DNA of 64,000 nucleotides from contig NZ_CP033831.1 of NCBI RefSeq assembly GCF_003812745.1, positions 744,001 through 808,000 on the forward strand, written 5' to 3'. The notes beneath the pieces were generated by a model. It worked only from the letters and a program-made list of their open reading frames with translations, ran no database searches and was not told the DNA's origin. The stretch is from Serratia sp. FDAARGOS_506. Its GTDB lineage: Bacteria > Pseudomonadota > Gammaproteobacteria > Enterobacterales > Enterobacteriaceae. Below, one piece after another: positions 63,628 through 64,000 of the stretch (positions within the stretch are counted from its first letter, which is position 1; each line of letters starts with the position of its first letter). The translations under genes and the position numbers were made by a program.

Positions 63628-64000
63628 ATGCAAAACTTCATTCTGCATACCCCAACCAAAATCCTGTTCGGCAAGGACCAAATTGCCGAAGTGGCCGGCC
63701 AGATCCCGGCGGACGCACGCATCCTGATCACCTACGGTGGCGGCAGCGTGAAGAAAAACGGCGTGCTGGACCAGGTATACAGCGCGCTGGCCGGCCGTGA
63801 CGTACGGGAGTTCTCCGGCATTGAGCCGAACCCGACCTACGAAACGCTGATGAAAGCGGTCGAGGTGGTGAAGGCGGAAAACATCGATTTCCTGCTGGCA
63901 GTCGGCGGCGGTTCGGTGGTTGACGGCACCAAGTTCATCGCCGCCGCCGCCCGTTACACCGCCGACGGCGACGCCTGGCATATCCTGCAGACCGTCGGCA
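63628..64000 (+). CDS. yqhD: NADPH-dependent aldehyde reductase, N-terminal part
   Basis: YqhD is an iron/zinc-type alcohol dehydrogenase that detoxifies short-chain aldehydes using NADPH. The visible 124 residues start MQNFILHTPTKILFGKDQIAEVAGQ and include the nucleotide-binding YGGGSVKKNGVLDQ and AVGGGSVVDGTKFIAAAARY. The C-terminal metal-binding domain lies beyond the window. Its place next to yqhC supports the call. Confidence 0.95.
   Translation, partial: MQNFILHTPTKILFGKDQIAEVAGQIPADARILITYGGGSVKKNGVLDQVYSALAGRDVREFSGIEPNPTYETLMKAVEVVKAENIDFLLAVGGGSVVDGTKFIAAAARYTADGDAWHILQTVG

Overview
The window is a GC-rich enterobacterial chromosome segment whose gene content and order point to Serratia (S. 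marcescens-like). Most proteins read as close relatives of E. coli K-12 proteins. The gene order from sprT to the tRNA-Phe gene, and from exbD to yqhD, follows the E. coli 66-min region. Typical non-E. coli traits are proC inside the yggS cluster, an ExbB with a long N-terminal extension, and a complete scr sucrose operon. The species call is inference; no database was searched.

Layout. (1) 1-8317: pyruvate dehydrogenase cluster pdhR-aceE-aceF-lpd on the minus strand (lpd cut by the window start), with aroP divergent. (2) 8332-15548: a three-subunit molybdenum/Fe-S/cytochrome c dehydrogenase of the periplasmic aldehyde-oxidizing type (minus), with divergent cofactor-maturation genes (MocA-like, XdhC-like) and an AraC/Rob-like regulator. 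(3) 15699-17345: class I fumarase. (4) 17718-35402: conserved housekeeping block sprT-endA-rsmE-gshB-yqgE-ruvX, yggR, yggS-proC-yggT-yggU-rdgB-hemW, a DUF29 gene, yggN, glsB, trmB-yggL, mutY-yggX-mltC and speC. (5) 36109-36184: tRNA-Phe, followed by three 161-bp tandem repeats that each copy the tRNA 3' end and carry a terminator. (6) about 36660-56560: an accessory segment between tRNA-Phe and exbD. It holds an AT-rich stretch without convincing genes, an N-hydroxylase/ATP-grasp pair, a candidate small RNA, an IroE-like esterase, a GNAT/PAS-LuxR/NCS1-permease group, an XRE/queuosine-precursor-transporter/QueF operon, a Tat-exported phospholipase C and scrKYABR. (7) 56600-64000: exbBD, metC, yghB, a LysR/oxidoreductase pair, yqhC and the start of yqhD.

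Genes that work together. PdhR controls its own cluster through a 17-bp operator at 6294-6310. The molybdoenzyme and its maturation genes share a divergent promoter region with a strong palindrome. Iron is a recurring theme: Fur-like sites lie before exbB, before the N-hydroxylase and before the candidate small RNA, and an enterobactin-esterase-like protein is nearby. ScrR has three matching operator-like sites, two of them 60 bp apart before scrY. The best leads for new biology are the tRNA-Phe 3'-end repeats, a PPP-containing leader peptide before speC, the GU-rich small RNA candidate, and the N-hydroxylase/TupA-like ATP-grasp pair.
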